A stretch of 25,952 nt of DNA from a virus. Shown one piece after another: positions 1-6,503 of the stretch. The translations under genes were made by a program, and so were the position numbers. The stretch is from IMG/VR virus record IMGVR_UViG_3300044859_000333, positions 1-25,952 of that record; one strand, written 5' to 3'. Positions within the stretch are counted from its first letter, which is position 1; every line of letters begins with the position of its first letter. Below the pieces are notes generated by a model. The model saw only the letters and a program-made list of their open reading frames with translations, did no database searches and was not told where the DNA came from.

Positions 1-398
1 TTGATTAACCCATTAGATGGTTTGCCTCCTGCATTTACCCACTTCATAAACTCATGTGCAATTTGCTTGTCATTAGGATTGGCATTTACTAACTTTAATA
101 AAGTTGATTTCTTTAATGCACCAACTCCGAGATTAAAAGCAAATGAAATCAATGCTGATCTTTGATTCTCGTTTGCAGTTGATTTAACGATCTTATTTAC
201 CTCCGATGCAAACTTGGTTACTGTGGTCAACAAAAGTGATTCTGCTCGCTGCTGACTGATTGAATCACCCGAATTAACCTTGTTGCCGTTCTCGTAAAAT
301 GTCGAACCATATCCGATTGTATAGATGCCTGCTTGGCATTTGTAACTTGTTAATTTGCACCCTTCGAATTTCTTAATTATGTCAATTGCTATTTTCAT
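1..398 (-). CDS. Phage lysozyme (GH24 endolysin), C-terminus cut by window edge
   Basis: This is a glycoside hydrolase family 24 lysozyme, which cuts the glycan chains of host peptidoglycan at lysis. Translating the minus strand from the ATG at 398 gives 132 residues and no stop before the window edge, so the C-terminus is missing; family members are usually about 140-165 aa. The family catalytic pattern Glu-8aa-Asp/Cys-5aa-Thr is present as E12, C21 and T27, followed by the IGYG motif. The middle also looks like the family, with an ALISFAFNLG stretch. A cysteine takes the place of the usual aspartate, and C14 lies seven residues before C21, the same spacing as the regulatory cysteine pair of phage P1 Lyz. 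There is no N-terminal signal-anchor segment, so release probably needs a holin. It is the last visible gene of the late operon, after two membrane or secreted proteins. Confidence 0.9.
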   Translation of the reverse strand, partial: MKIAIDIIKKFEGCKLTSYKCQAGIYTIGYGSTFYENGNKVNSGDSISQQRAESLLLTTVTKFASEVNKIVKSTANENQRSALISFAFNLGVGALKKSTLLKLVNANPNDKQIAHEFMKWVNAGGKPSNGLI

Positions 399-428
399 TC
401 TTTATTTTACGAACTTCAATTTTATTTG

Positions 429-962
429 TTACTCCTTCACCACCTTAACACTCCCGATCTCAATTTGTCCACATTTGCTAAACGCTTTAACATGTTCGTG
501 CCGTTTACCATAGCGAATGAATAGAAATTTCTTTGATCGTTTTCCCAAGTAATTAACGATTTCGATCGTGTCATTGAATTGAATTGATAGTGTAGTATCA
601 ACCACCGAAACTGTGAAGCATGAATCCAAATAAGCCAACTCCCTGATGCGTGTGATTGTATCATAGCGTATGACCTCCATAGGTACATTCTCCCGAACTA
701 TCTTAGTCTTAATGGTAGTTAGTCCTTTAATGTGCTTCATGCGCTCTTTATGCAGCTTATTCAGTGAATCAATCTTGAACCCCAAACGATCTTCAAACTG
801 ATCTTTGGTAAGATTAACAACTCGTCCTTGTGATGGATTCAAAAGTGCATATTCATTTGATTCATGCCTTTCTGATTCTGTCTTGTAATCGCATGCCTTT
901 TGAGTAATTAGGATCAAGGCAAAAGACAGAACCAAGATCAAGCCGATTAAGTACCGATTCAT
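429..962 (-). CDS. Membrane-anchored protein of the lysis region, function unknown
   Basis: This 177-aa protein has one N-terminal hydrophobic segment (about residues 4-20) followed by a long, charged, probably extracytoplasmic part. The region around residues 60-135 is rich in charged residues and in alternating Asp-Thr-Ile/Val motifs. I do not recognise a family. A single N-terminal membrane helix with a periplasmic domain, next to a lysozyme, is the topology of an inner-membrane spanin (Rz-like) or of another lysis accessory protein; this is inferred from position and topology only. Its start overlaps the stop of the upstream secreted-protein gene in an ATGA junction, and the lysozyme gene starts about 30 nt beyond its stop. 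Two cysteines (in the DSCF and SKCG contexts) could form a disulfide outside the cytoplasm. It is too long for a typical holin, and only one membrane helix is visible. Confidence 0.6.
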   Translation of the reverse strand: MNRYLIGLILVLSFALILITQKACDYKTESERHESNEYALLNPSQGRVVNLTKDQFEDRLGFKIDSLNKLHKERMKHIKGLTTIKTKIVRENVPMEVIRYDTITRIRELAYLDSCFTVSVVDTTLSIQFNDTIEIVNYLGKRSKKFLFIRYGKRHEHVKAFSKCGQIEIGSVKVVKE

Positions 963-1273
963 AACACAAAAACCTTCCCACTCTTAAACGATCGTTTACC
1001 TCTGAAATCAAACCAAATTAATTCATAAGAATACCAACCTTTAATATCCTCCTTTCGCTTCCATCCATTCGTGTGTGGCTGCATAACATCGACAATGTAC
1101 CCATCAGGATTGGTTAATGTCAGCAGGAAATCTTTAACGTACGGACTCCAGACTTTAAGCGAATGACCGATTGGCAAAGTGTCTTGAATAAAGATTGAAT
1201 CATGGACTGCACGAACTCTATATTTTTGAGCCGAAATTGACAGCGAAATAAAAAGAAAAAGAATCGTTTTCAT
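959..1273 (-). CDS. Small secreted protein with signal peptide, function unknown
   Basis: This 104-aa protein starts with a typical Sec signal peptide: a short basic start, a hydrophobic core of Leu, Phe and Ile, and a likely cleavage near SAQ at residue 16. The mature part is about 88 aa, rich in aromatic residues, beta-like, and has no cysteine. No lipobox cysteine follows the signal peptide, so it is probably not a lipoprotein. I do not recognise a family. It is joined by ATGA overlaps to the PAS-protein gene upstream and to the membrane-anchored gene downstream, so it is probably co-translated with them. Its position just before the lysozyme suggests a part in lysis or in the host envelope, but nothing in the sequence shows this directly. 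Confidence 0.6.
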   Translation of the reverse strand: MKTILFLFISLSISAQKYRVRAVHDSIFIQDTLPIGHSLKVWSPYVKDFLLTLTNPDGYIVDVMQPHTNGWKRKEDIKGWYSYELIWFDFRGKRSFKSGKVFVL

Positions 1274-1797
1274 AGTTTAGTATTAGCGGAAATAATCGCA
1301 AGCCGTAATGCTGCCGATGCATTTTCAATAATCAATACAGCTTCTTTTCTTTCTAGTTCACTTTCTGCCATTCCTAGTAATTTCAAACCACCTTCTACCT
1401 TTGTTTGATGCGATAATAGTTCGTGATTCATGTGATGCTTGAAACTCTTAATAATGTTCTTCATCCTCTTATTCGCTTCCCTAGTTTCGTGAGGTGTGTC
1501 TGAAATAATTACCCCTAGAAAATGAAAGTGATTAAACAAAAAAGTATCAAAGGTAAATCTGCACAATTCGAACTTATGTCCTTTGACTTTTATCTTAATC
1601 GAGAAATTCTTGCTCTTGCTATTTATTGCCTTGTTGAATTTATCAATGTCCTCCGAATCTATGAAGTCAAATATGTTACTGCCAATGGTAATGTCAATCG
1701 TGTTCTGAAAGAAATTATTTGAATAAATTACTCTATAAGTAGGATCGCAAACAAAATACAATAAATTATCTGATAATAGCGCCAATCTGTCTAACAT
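1270..1797 (-). CDS. PAS-domain protein with histidine-kinase dimerisation segment but no ATPase domain
   Basis: Residues 5-100 of this 175-aa protein look like a PAS sensor domain: a YRVIYSNNFF core with the usual Asn and aromatic residues, then GSNIFDFI and an SEDIDKF helix. Residues 110-172 look like the dimerisation and phosphoacceptor (DHp, HisKA-like) helices of a sensor kinase, with an H-box-like segment containing H125-E126-L127. The protein ends there: the N, G1, F and G2 boxes of the ATP-binding domain are absent, and the next gene is a secreted protein in another frame, so no lost catalytic half follows. It cannot be an active kinase alone. It could pair with a host kinase, accept phosphate from one, or act as a ligand-sensing adaptor. 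A TAnnTTTG box lies 6 nt upstream of the ATG. The PAS call is fairly firm; the DHp call is moderate because the usual H-box proline is missing. Confidence 0.65.
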   Translation of the reverse strand: MLDRLALLSDNLLYFVCDPTYRVIYSNNFFQNTIDITIGSNIFDFIDSEDIDKFNKAINSKSKNFSIKIKVKGHKFELCRFTFDTFLFNHFHFLGVIISDTPHETREANKRMKNIIKSFKHHMNHELLSHQTKVEGGLKLLGMAESELERKEAVLIIENASAALRLAIISANTKL

Positions 1798-1802
1798 GAT
1801 TG

Positions 1803-1810
1803 CAAAGGTA
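1803..1810 (-). promoter_or_regulatory. Possible Bacteroidota -7 promoter box ahead of the PAS gene
   Basis: Read on the minus strand this is TACCTTTG, a full match to the Bacteroidota -7 consensus TAnnTTTG. It lies in one of the few short gaps between genes, 6 nt ahead of the ATG at 1797, so a transcript from it would be leaderless or nearly so. No clear -33 TTG is seen at the expected distance. The motif has only six fixed bases and occurs by chance in AT-rich DNA, so this is a weak call. Confidence 0.3.
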
Positions 1811-1814
1811 GTTA

Positions 1815-2012
1815 TTAGAGTTGGTAAATAATCGGCTCATATTCTATCTGTGGCAAATCCTTTACCCATTCGATTGACGTTTGGCTAACTTCTTCTTGTG
1901 TGATTATCCAATTACCGTTAATATCTTGGATTGGATTGAAAAAATTATCAGGTACAAATTCAACTCCTCTGAGTGAATCTGCTTGGTCGGTGGTGAGAAG
2001 ATATACTATCAT
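1815..2012 (-). CDS. Small conserved phage protein, function unknown
   Basis: This 65-aa acidic protein has no signal peptide or membrane segment. The pattern of an N-terminal Val-Tyr-Leu-Leu strand and a central NPIQDINGNWII segment followed by EEV recalls small proteins coded just after tail-fibre genes in other Bacteroidota phages; I give this from memory of the family, not from a search. Its ATG overlaps the stop of the LamG-like tail gene in an ATGA junction, so it is probably translationally coupled to it. It may be a fibre chaperone or a small virion component, but the sequence does not decide this. Confidence 0.55.
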   Translation of the reverse strand: MIVYLLTTDQADSLRGVEFVPDNFFNPIQDINGNWIITQEEVSQTSIEWVKDLPQIEYEPIIYQL

Positions 2013-2860
2013 ACTTGTCGTCCTAATGTAGTGTTGAAATTTTGAACCGCAGTATAAAAATTAGCTGCTTCTGTATCCGTTAAACCATCTCCTATTGATG
2101 CAAAGGCGCATTGTTTATTATCAAATAATTGTGCAACACCACTACCTATATTTCTTGCACCTATGAACATTTGAATGGTATTTGATAACGCAATTGTAAT
2201 TGTATTATTTGTTGCAGCTAAAGAATTATTTTTATACGTTTTTAAAGAATTATTAGCTGTTCTACTTGCAATATAAAATCCTGTTGAATTAGTATTAGCA
2301 GAACTTGCTGAAAAGCCATTATTATCAAGTATTCCATAAAAATTACCATCTGACCATTTTAAAATCAATTGATGACCTATTGTAAATAATGGATCATTAA
2401 CAGAACCCATTGAGGCTCTATCTTGCGCAGTTGCATTTGTTCTGGAATAAAAACTTAAACTACTATTAAAAGAAGTTAATGTAGCTGAAGGAGATAAAAA
2501 GGTATTGGCATAAGAGTTAGTTCCATTGGGCAAAGCCCCGTTTTGGCTATGAACCCAACCACCTGTAAATGTTAATCTAAACGCAATATCTAAATCTCTA
2601 GGATCAAGTAAATTAAATTTATGCAATGCTGCTGTTCCTCCCACAAATGGATAAATTGCTTTCATTTTTGGAATCAATCCATAAAAAAACAAATCAGATA
2701 CAAGTTGATTAATTGCAGAAACTATTGTTGGATCAGAAATCTGAGTTGCATTTAAAAAGTTAGCAGCTATTTGCGTTGCCTGATTTCCAAACTGTCCTAA
2801 AGTTCGTGTTGGATATAATTGATTTCCAAAATTTGGTCTTGCTGTGAATCCTCCAAACAT
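2009..2860 (-). CDS. Tail-associated protein with LamG/concanavalin-like domain
   Basis: In this 283-aa protein the first about 65 residues are helical and Asn/Gln-rich. Residues 65-270 look like a concanavalin/LamG-type lectin beta-sandwich: a GLIPKMKAIYPFVGG motif and DPRDLDIAF lead in, then repeated short beta strands rich in Asn, Ser, Thr and Gly, with FTIGHQLIL and an MFIGAR strand near the end. It closes with a Phe-Tyr-x-Ala-Val-Gln helix and a GRQV end, as in similar tail proteins of Bacteroidota phages. Such proteins probably bind cell-surface sugars as part of a fibre or spike. It follows the other fibre genes on the same strand. The fold assignment is from sequence pattern only; the ligand is unknown. 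Confidence 0.7.
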   Translation of the reverse strand: MFGGFTARPNFGNQLYPTRTLGQFGNQATQIAANFLNATQISDPTIVSAINQLVSDLFFYGLIPKMKAIYPFVGGTAALHKFNLLDPRDLDIAFRLTFTGGWVHSQNGALPNGTNSYANTFLSPSATLTSFNSSLSFYSRTNATAQDRASMGSVNDPLFTIGHQLILKWSDGNFYGILDNNGFSASSANTNSTGFYIASRTANNSLKTYKNNSLAATNNTITIALSNTIQMFIGARNIGSGVAQLFDNKQCAFASIGDGLTDTEAANFYTAVQNFNTTLGRQV

Positions 2861-2863
2861 AGC

Positions 2864-3283
2864 TTAAAAATCTCCTGCTGAAACAAAAACATTAATTGGA
2901 ACTGTATTAGTTGCAATTGTACAACTAACATAAACAGCCTGCCCTGGCATTAACTGTAAATCTGTATACAATGAAACTGCTCTTGCAGAAACAGCCGTTG
3001 GTGAAGATGTTGTTGCAGGAATTATTATTTCATCAAACAATATACCTGTTGAAGCCACTCCTGTTGTATCAGTAATAAAAATAAGTAAGGTAGATGCTGA
3101 ATTTGTTGCCTGTGCTTTTGCTGCAATTGTGGTTATTTTAGTCCCTGAATAACCTACTGTTGAAGTTCCTGTTAGGAGCAATGTGCTTCCCGTTGCAGGA
3201 TTAGTCTTAACACCTGCCGTTGCTGTGCTAAGAGTTATTAATTTTGTTTGCGGTAATGCCGCGAATTGTGGAGAAGCTGCCAT
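2864..3283 (-). CDS. Putative tail fibre/virion surface protein
   Basis: This 139-aa beta-rich protein is dominated by Thr, Ala, Ser and Val, with few charges and no cysteine except one near the C-terminus. There is no signal peptide or membrane helix. The composition, the ILFDEIIIP strand and the LMPGQAVYVSCTI strand resemble small virion surface or fibre proteins coded beside tail fibres. The gene sits 3 nt after the stop of the large fibre gene and 3 nt before the LamG-like gene, so the three are probably made together. The precise role (fibre subunit, tip or decoration) cannot be told from the sequence. Confidence 0.55.
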   Translation of the reverse strand: MAASPQFAALPQTKLITLSTATAGVKTNPATGSTLLLTGTSTVGYSGTKITTIAAKAQATNSASTLLIFITDTTGVASTGILFDEIIIPATTSSPTAVSARAVSLYTDLQLMPGQAVYVSCTIATNTVPINVFVSAGDF

Positions 3284-3286
3284 ATT

Positions 3287-4534
3287 TTAATAGTTGTAAA
3301 AGAGATATAAATTACTTCCTGTTTGTGGTGCTGCAACTGCTGTTTGTACAAATGCTGTTGTGGCAATATTTGTTGAGTTATTTCCTGATGTTTGAGTTGG
3401 AGCAGTTGGACTTCCTGTAAATGCAGGACTTGCTAAAGGTGCTTTACTGTTAAATGTAGTCCAATCAGCAGAACTTAATGCACCCCGATTTAATGCTGAT
3501 GCTGTTGGTAGATTAAACGTATGAGTGTCTGTTACCGAACTAATTGCAAAGTCAGTACCGCTAGTTCCAACTGCGAGTAATTGAACCTGTGATGTAAGTC
3601 CATTTAATGCAGTTAACCCTGTTGAAAATGTGGTTATTACTTGGCATAAATGACCATTTTCTGTGTGTAGTTCAATCGTTTTTCCCGATGTATTTACAAA
3701 TACTCTGAGTGCTAACCTATCAGTTAATGCAAGTGTTGTAGCAGGAACTGCCAATGCTGTAAAATAAGCATCTAATGTAGTGCCATTGGTAATCCCTTCA
3801 GGTGTTAAAGCATCCGTTGCAATTAAAGTGAATGTAAGTCCTATGGTATCATACTTGTATAACTCAACATAGTATGATGGGCTACCACCATTTGATGTTG
3901 CTCTGAAAAATAACTCTAAATTCCAATTTCCTGCCGGTATAGATAGCGAATTTGGATCACCAGCATCAGTTATAAATTGAGCAATCAATCCATTACCTTG
4001 AGCGTTAGTTCTTGTAAAAGTAGTACCTCCTGCCAAGACTGGAGTTTTACTCATCTCGTAATAAGTAGAACCTCCAAAAGTACCTTGATTAACTGAACCA
4101 TTTAAGTAGTAACTAACCGATGAACCACCACCGATTGATGTTGGAAAGTTAGCTAACTGCCCATCGCCTCTGATATATTGAGATGCAACTCCTGCTGCTG
4201 CAACTGCTAATGTTCCTGATGTTGTAATTGGATTTCCTGTTACAGTAAATGCAACAGGCATCGTTAAATCAACTGATGTTACTGTTCCTGAACCTCCACC
4301 ACCACCTGATGTATTATTTAAATAATCGGTTATTGCATCACCTAAATCTTCTGCCTTAGCTGTTGCAGGATCTGATACAGTTGCATAATCAAATTCGTAG
4401 ATATTAAATTCGAAATCAGTAAGCCTTACAATATCACCAAAAACTAAAATACGGCAATTATCTTTTCGGATTATTGTCGTTTCAGAATCTTCTGTTAATA
4501 TTAAATGAAGTGTACTGTTTTCGATTGTTATCAA
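3287..4534 (-). CDS. Tail fibre protein with N-terminal adaptor domain, glycine linker and fibre-type C-terminus
   Basis: Residues 1-75 of this 415-aa protein form a small beta-rich domain that is paralogous to the N-termini of the next two genes upstream. A glycine linker follows (residues about 75-83), then a long Thr/Ser/Gly/Ala-rich beta region. The last 100 residues carry a fibre motif: ALSSADWTTFNSKAPLASP leads into FTGSPTAPT and ATTAFVQ, which is common in fibres of Bacteroidota phages. The start is a TTG at 4534. An in-frame TGA lies just upstream and no ATG lies near, and the N-terminus M-I-T-I matches the M-V-T-I of the paralogue at 5971, so the unusual start is probably right. The N-terminal domain probably attaches the fibre to the tail, while the C-terminal part may bind the host or be trimerising fibre shaft. 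Confidence 0.75.
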   Translation of the reverse strand: MITIENSTLHLILTEDSETTIIRKDNCRILVFGDIVRLTDFEFNIYEFDYATVSDPATAKAEDLGDAITDYLNNTSGGGGGSGTVTSVDLTMPVAFTVTGNPITTSGTLAVAAAGVASQYIRGDGQLANFPTSIGGGSSVSYYLNGSVNQGTFGGSTYYEMSKTPVLAGGTTFTRTNAQGNGLIAQFITDAGDPNSLSIPAGNWNLELFFRATSNGGSPSYYVELYKYDTIGLTFTLIATDALTPEGITNGTTLDAYFTALAVPATTLALTDRLALRVFVNTSGKTIELHTENGHLCQVITTFSTGLTALNGLTSQVQLLAVGTSGTDFAISSVTDTHTFNLPTASALNRGALSSADWTTFNSKAPLASPAFTGSPTAPTQTSGNNSTNIATTAFVQTAVAAPQTGSNLYLFYNY

Positions 4535-4568
4535 AGTCGTTCAATTATTAGGGAGAGTAGGTTTATAG

Positions 4569-5753
4569 TTATGGGTAAACTCGGATTTCGATTTGGGTGT
4601 CGTATAAAAATTCACCAGCACTTCCCTGTGTATCATTCGTAGCAAAAATATAATTATTGATATTGTTTTGAAAATGGTCTGTTACTACTGCTGCTGCATT
4701 TCCTGGCTGCCCGTCTAGTACTCCAAATAAAAAAGTAGTTTTTTTATTTATAAATAAACCATCACTTTTTATGTTATAAACACCATAATTGTTATAAGTA
4801 TACCAAATATTCCCGATAGTATTTTGTAATACAGTTGCTGTTATTGCTCCATTATTATAACCTAGCTCACCTGTTCCCCAACTTGTAGGTGTTGTTCCTG
4901 TTGCAACAAAAAAAGTACCGACTGTATTATTTGGTGCACCTACATTAGTAAAATTTGCACCTCCAGAATTATCAGTAATTTCATAAGTAACACCAACTGT
5001 CAAACTTCCTGTGCTTATTGTTTGCGGATCTGTTGCGCCTGTTTGAGTTAATAGTGCTGTGTAGACTTTGTATGGCAGCCTATCCGCCCATTCTAACTGA
5101 GTCGGAGTAGCCGAATTTGCTTTTAGGATTTGGTTGGCTGTGGGGGTGGTGGTGGGCAGATTGTATTGATAGGCAACATTTGCCTTTTTGCCTGATATTA
5201 ATGGGGCGGTTTTGTTTAATTGCAAACCCGAACTATCCGCACCACCGTTTGCGGATGCTTCCAAAACGACACTAGGAGCCAGCACAGATGCATTTGCTTG
5301 AATTGCAGTTATCGCCTCGGTTACGCCCGAACCTTTTCTTCCGTATTGCCAAAACCATTCACCAGCTTTATCACGTACAAAGTCGGGGTCACTTGTTATT
5401 ACTCCGAATGCATTTTTGTATAGAATTTCATTTGCATTGCCTCCGATATTAACAGTCGGATTCGTTGAAGTACCGCCAACAACATTTCCCGTTACAGATT
5501 CAACACCTCCACCACCTCCACCACCACTAGTCTGAAGGTACTCATTCAAAGTTGCTGCTAAATCTGCACCCGAAGCCTCTGAAGGAATTGAAACATCAGC
5601 AAAGTTGTATTCATATCTTTGCCCTGAAAAGTCAATCAAAGCCACGATTGAACCATTCAGAGCAATAGAAGCATCTTGCTTGGTTATTATCGTATATTCT
5701 CCATCGTTAAGAATGCTGATGGTTGAACCTAAATCATTGATTTCTATAGCCAT
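4569..5753 (-). CDS. Tail fibre protein, paralogue of the downstream fibre
   Basis: This 394-aa protein has the same layout as the next gene: an N-terminal beta domain of about 75 residues, a run of seven glycines, then Thr/Asn/Gly-rich fibre sequence. Around residues 225-300 there is a segment beginning VYTALLTQTG and continuing through GVTYEITD and FTNVGAPNN to VATGTTPTSW, which I recall as a recurrent module of Bacteroidota phage fibres. The last 90 residues differ from those of the downstream paralogue, so the two fibres may carry different tips. The ATG at 5753 overlaps the stop of the small adaptor gene by 10 nt. A role in host attachment is inferred from composition and context. Confidence 0.75.
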   Translation of the reverse strand: MAIEINDLGSTISILNDGEYTIITKQDASIALNGSIVALIDFSGQRYEYNFADVSIPSEASGADLAATLNEYLQTSGGGGGGGVESVTGNVVGGTSTNPTVNIGGNANEILYKNAFGVITSDPDFVRDKAGEWFWQYGRKGSGVTEAITAIQANASVLAPSVVLEASANGGADSSGLQLNKTAPLISGKKANVAYQYNLPTTTPTANQILKANSATPTQLEWADRLPYKVYTALLTQTGATDPQTISTGSLTVGVTYEITDNSGGANFTNVGAPNNTVGTFFVATGTTPTSWGTGELGYNNGAITATVLQNTIGNIWYTYNNYGVYNIKSDGLFINKKTTFLFGVLDGQPGNAAAVVTDHFQNNINNYIFATNDTQGSAGEFLYDTQIEIRVYP

Positions 5754-5971
5754 GCTGATATCTGATTTATTAAATCTATTGCACTTGTTGATGATGGACT
5801 TGTTACCTCATCAAATCTTGGTTGAGATTCAAAAACAGTTCCACGAGTTGTAAAAATTTGAATACAATCACCATTTGCTTCCAATCTTATTCGATCAGTT
5901 CTGAAAGGCCTGTAAGTTCCTTCCTGTTCAATAATGATCGTACTTGTTCCACCTTGACTGATAGTAACCAT
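5744..5971 (-). CDS. Stand-alone copy of the fibre adaptor domain
   Basis: This 75-aa protein matches the N-terminal domains of the two downstream fibre genes along nearly its whole length: MVTI start, TIII strand, a basic turn, an I-x-L strand, a Phe/Tyr-rich strand, a conserved Val-x-x-Pro-x-x-x-x-x-x-x-Asp-Leu segment and a C-terminal helix ending in Trp-Leu or Tyr-Leu. It stops exactly where the other two continue into their glycine linkers. It may be a baseplate or connector-side partner of the fibres or a remnant of the duplication. The ATG at 5971 lies 44 nt inside the end of the connector gene in another frame; the match of its first residues to the paralogues supports this start. Confidence 0.7.
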   Translation of the reverse strand: MVTISQGGTSTIIIEQEGTYRPFRTDRIRLEANGDCIQIFTTRGTVFESQPRFDEVTSPSSTSAIDLINQISAWL

Positions 5972-6500
5972 TTCTATTGTTTAAGTCGTTTGCTGCTTCA
6001 TTAATTGTTTTCTTATTTCCTGCTGCCGATATTCTCACCGATGGATTAGGACTTGAATGCCTGCAATAGCATGAAGATGTTAACCACTCTGGATAAGCTA
6101 TAATCGAAGCAGGAAGATTCATGAAATCAATAAAATCTTCTTCGTAAACCTTTGAACCATCTAGTACCGAATTACGAATTACAGCCAATGCAGCAGGATT
6201 CAATTGTTCGCTGTTATCATTTAACTTCATCACTACACCATTCGATGTAACTGTTGCCTGATTATTAGATAAGATGCGATAATATGCCCGATAACAAAGA
6301 AATCCTTTGTATTGTTCTTTAAGTTCAGGATAATTTACAGGACTAATTTCTTCAATCAATTTATTATACAAGTCTTTTCCTGTAACCTTACGCAAATCCA
6401 TAATTTGAGCCTCCAAAATAAACGGATTGATTCGCTCATCAGGAATATTAACGCTCAATGTTTTAAATTCCCGTATATCTTCAGCAGTTATTAGTAACAT
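5928..6500 (-). CDS. Head-tail connector/adaptor protein (DUF6712-like)
   Basis: The start of this 190-aa protein (LLITAEDIREF, then about 25 residues to the helix DLRKVTGKDLYNKL) resembles DUF6712 proteins of Bacteroidota phages, which take the place of gp6-type head-tail connectors. A long helical middle with the motif QYKGFLCYRAYYRIL follows. Its position directly after the portal gene fits a ring that sits below the portal. The C-terminal 25 residues are polar and probably disordered; their code overlaps the next gene by 44 nt. Four cysteines are present, two of them in SSCYCRH. Family naming is from remembered sequence pattern and position, not from a search. Confidence 0.7.
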   Translation of the reverse strand: MLLITAEDIREFKTLSVNIPDERINPFILEAQIMDLRKVTGKDLYNKLIEEISPVNYPELKEQYKGFLCYRAYYRILSNNQATVTSNGVVMKLNDNSEQLNPAALAVIRNSVLDGSKVYEEDFIDFMNLPASIIAYPEWLTSSCYCRHSSPNPSVRISAAGNKKTINEAANDLNNRNGYYQSRWNKYDHY

Positions 6501-6503
6501 AAA

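Noticed and set aside
5510-5530. CCA/CCT triplet repeat as a DNA repeat element
   Set aside because: It is simply the code for the glycine linker of the fibre; the same holds near 4292-4310.
3287-5753. Diversity-generating retroelement acting on the fibre genes
   Set aside because: No reverse transcriptase and no template/variable repeat pair with adenine-specific differences is seen in the window.
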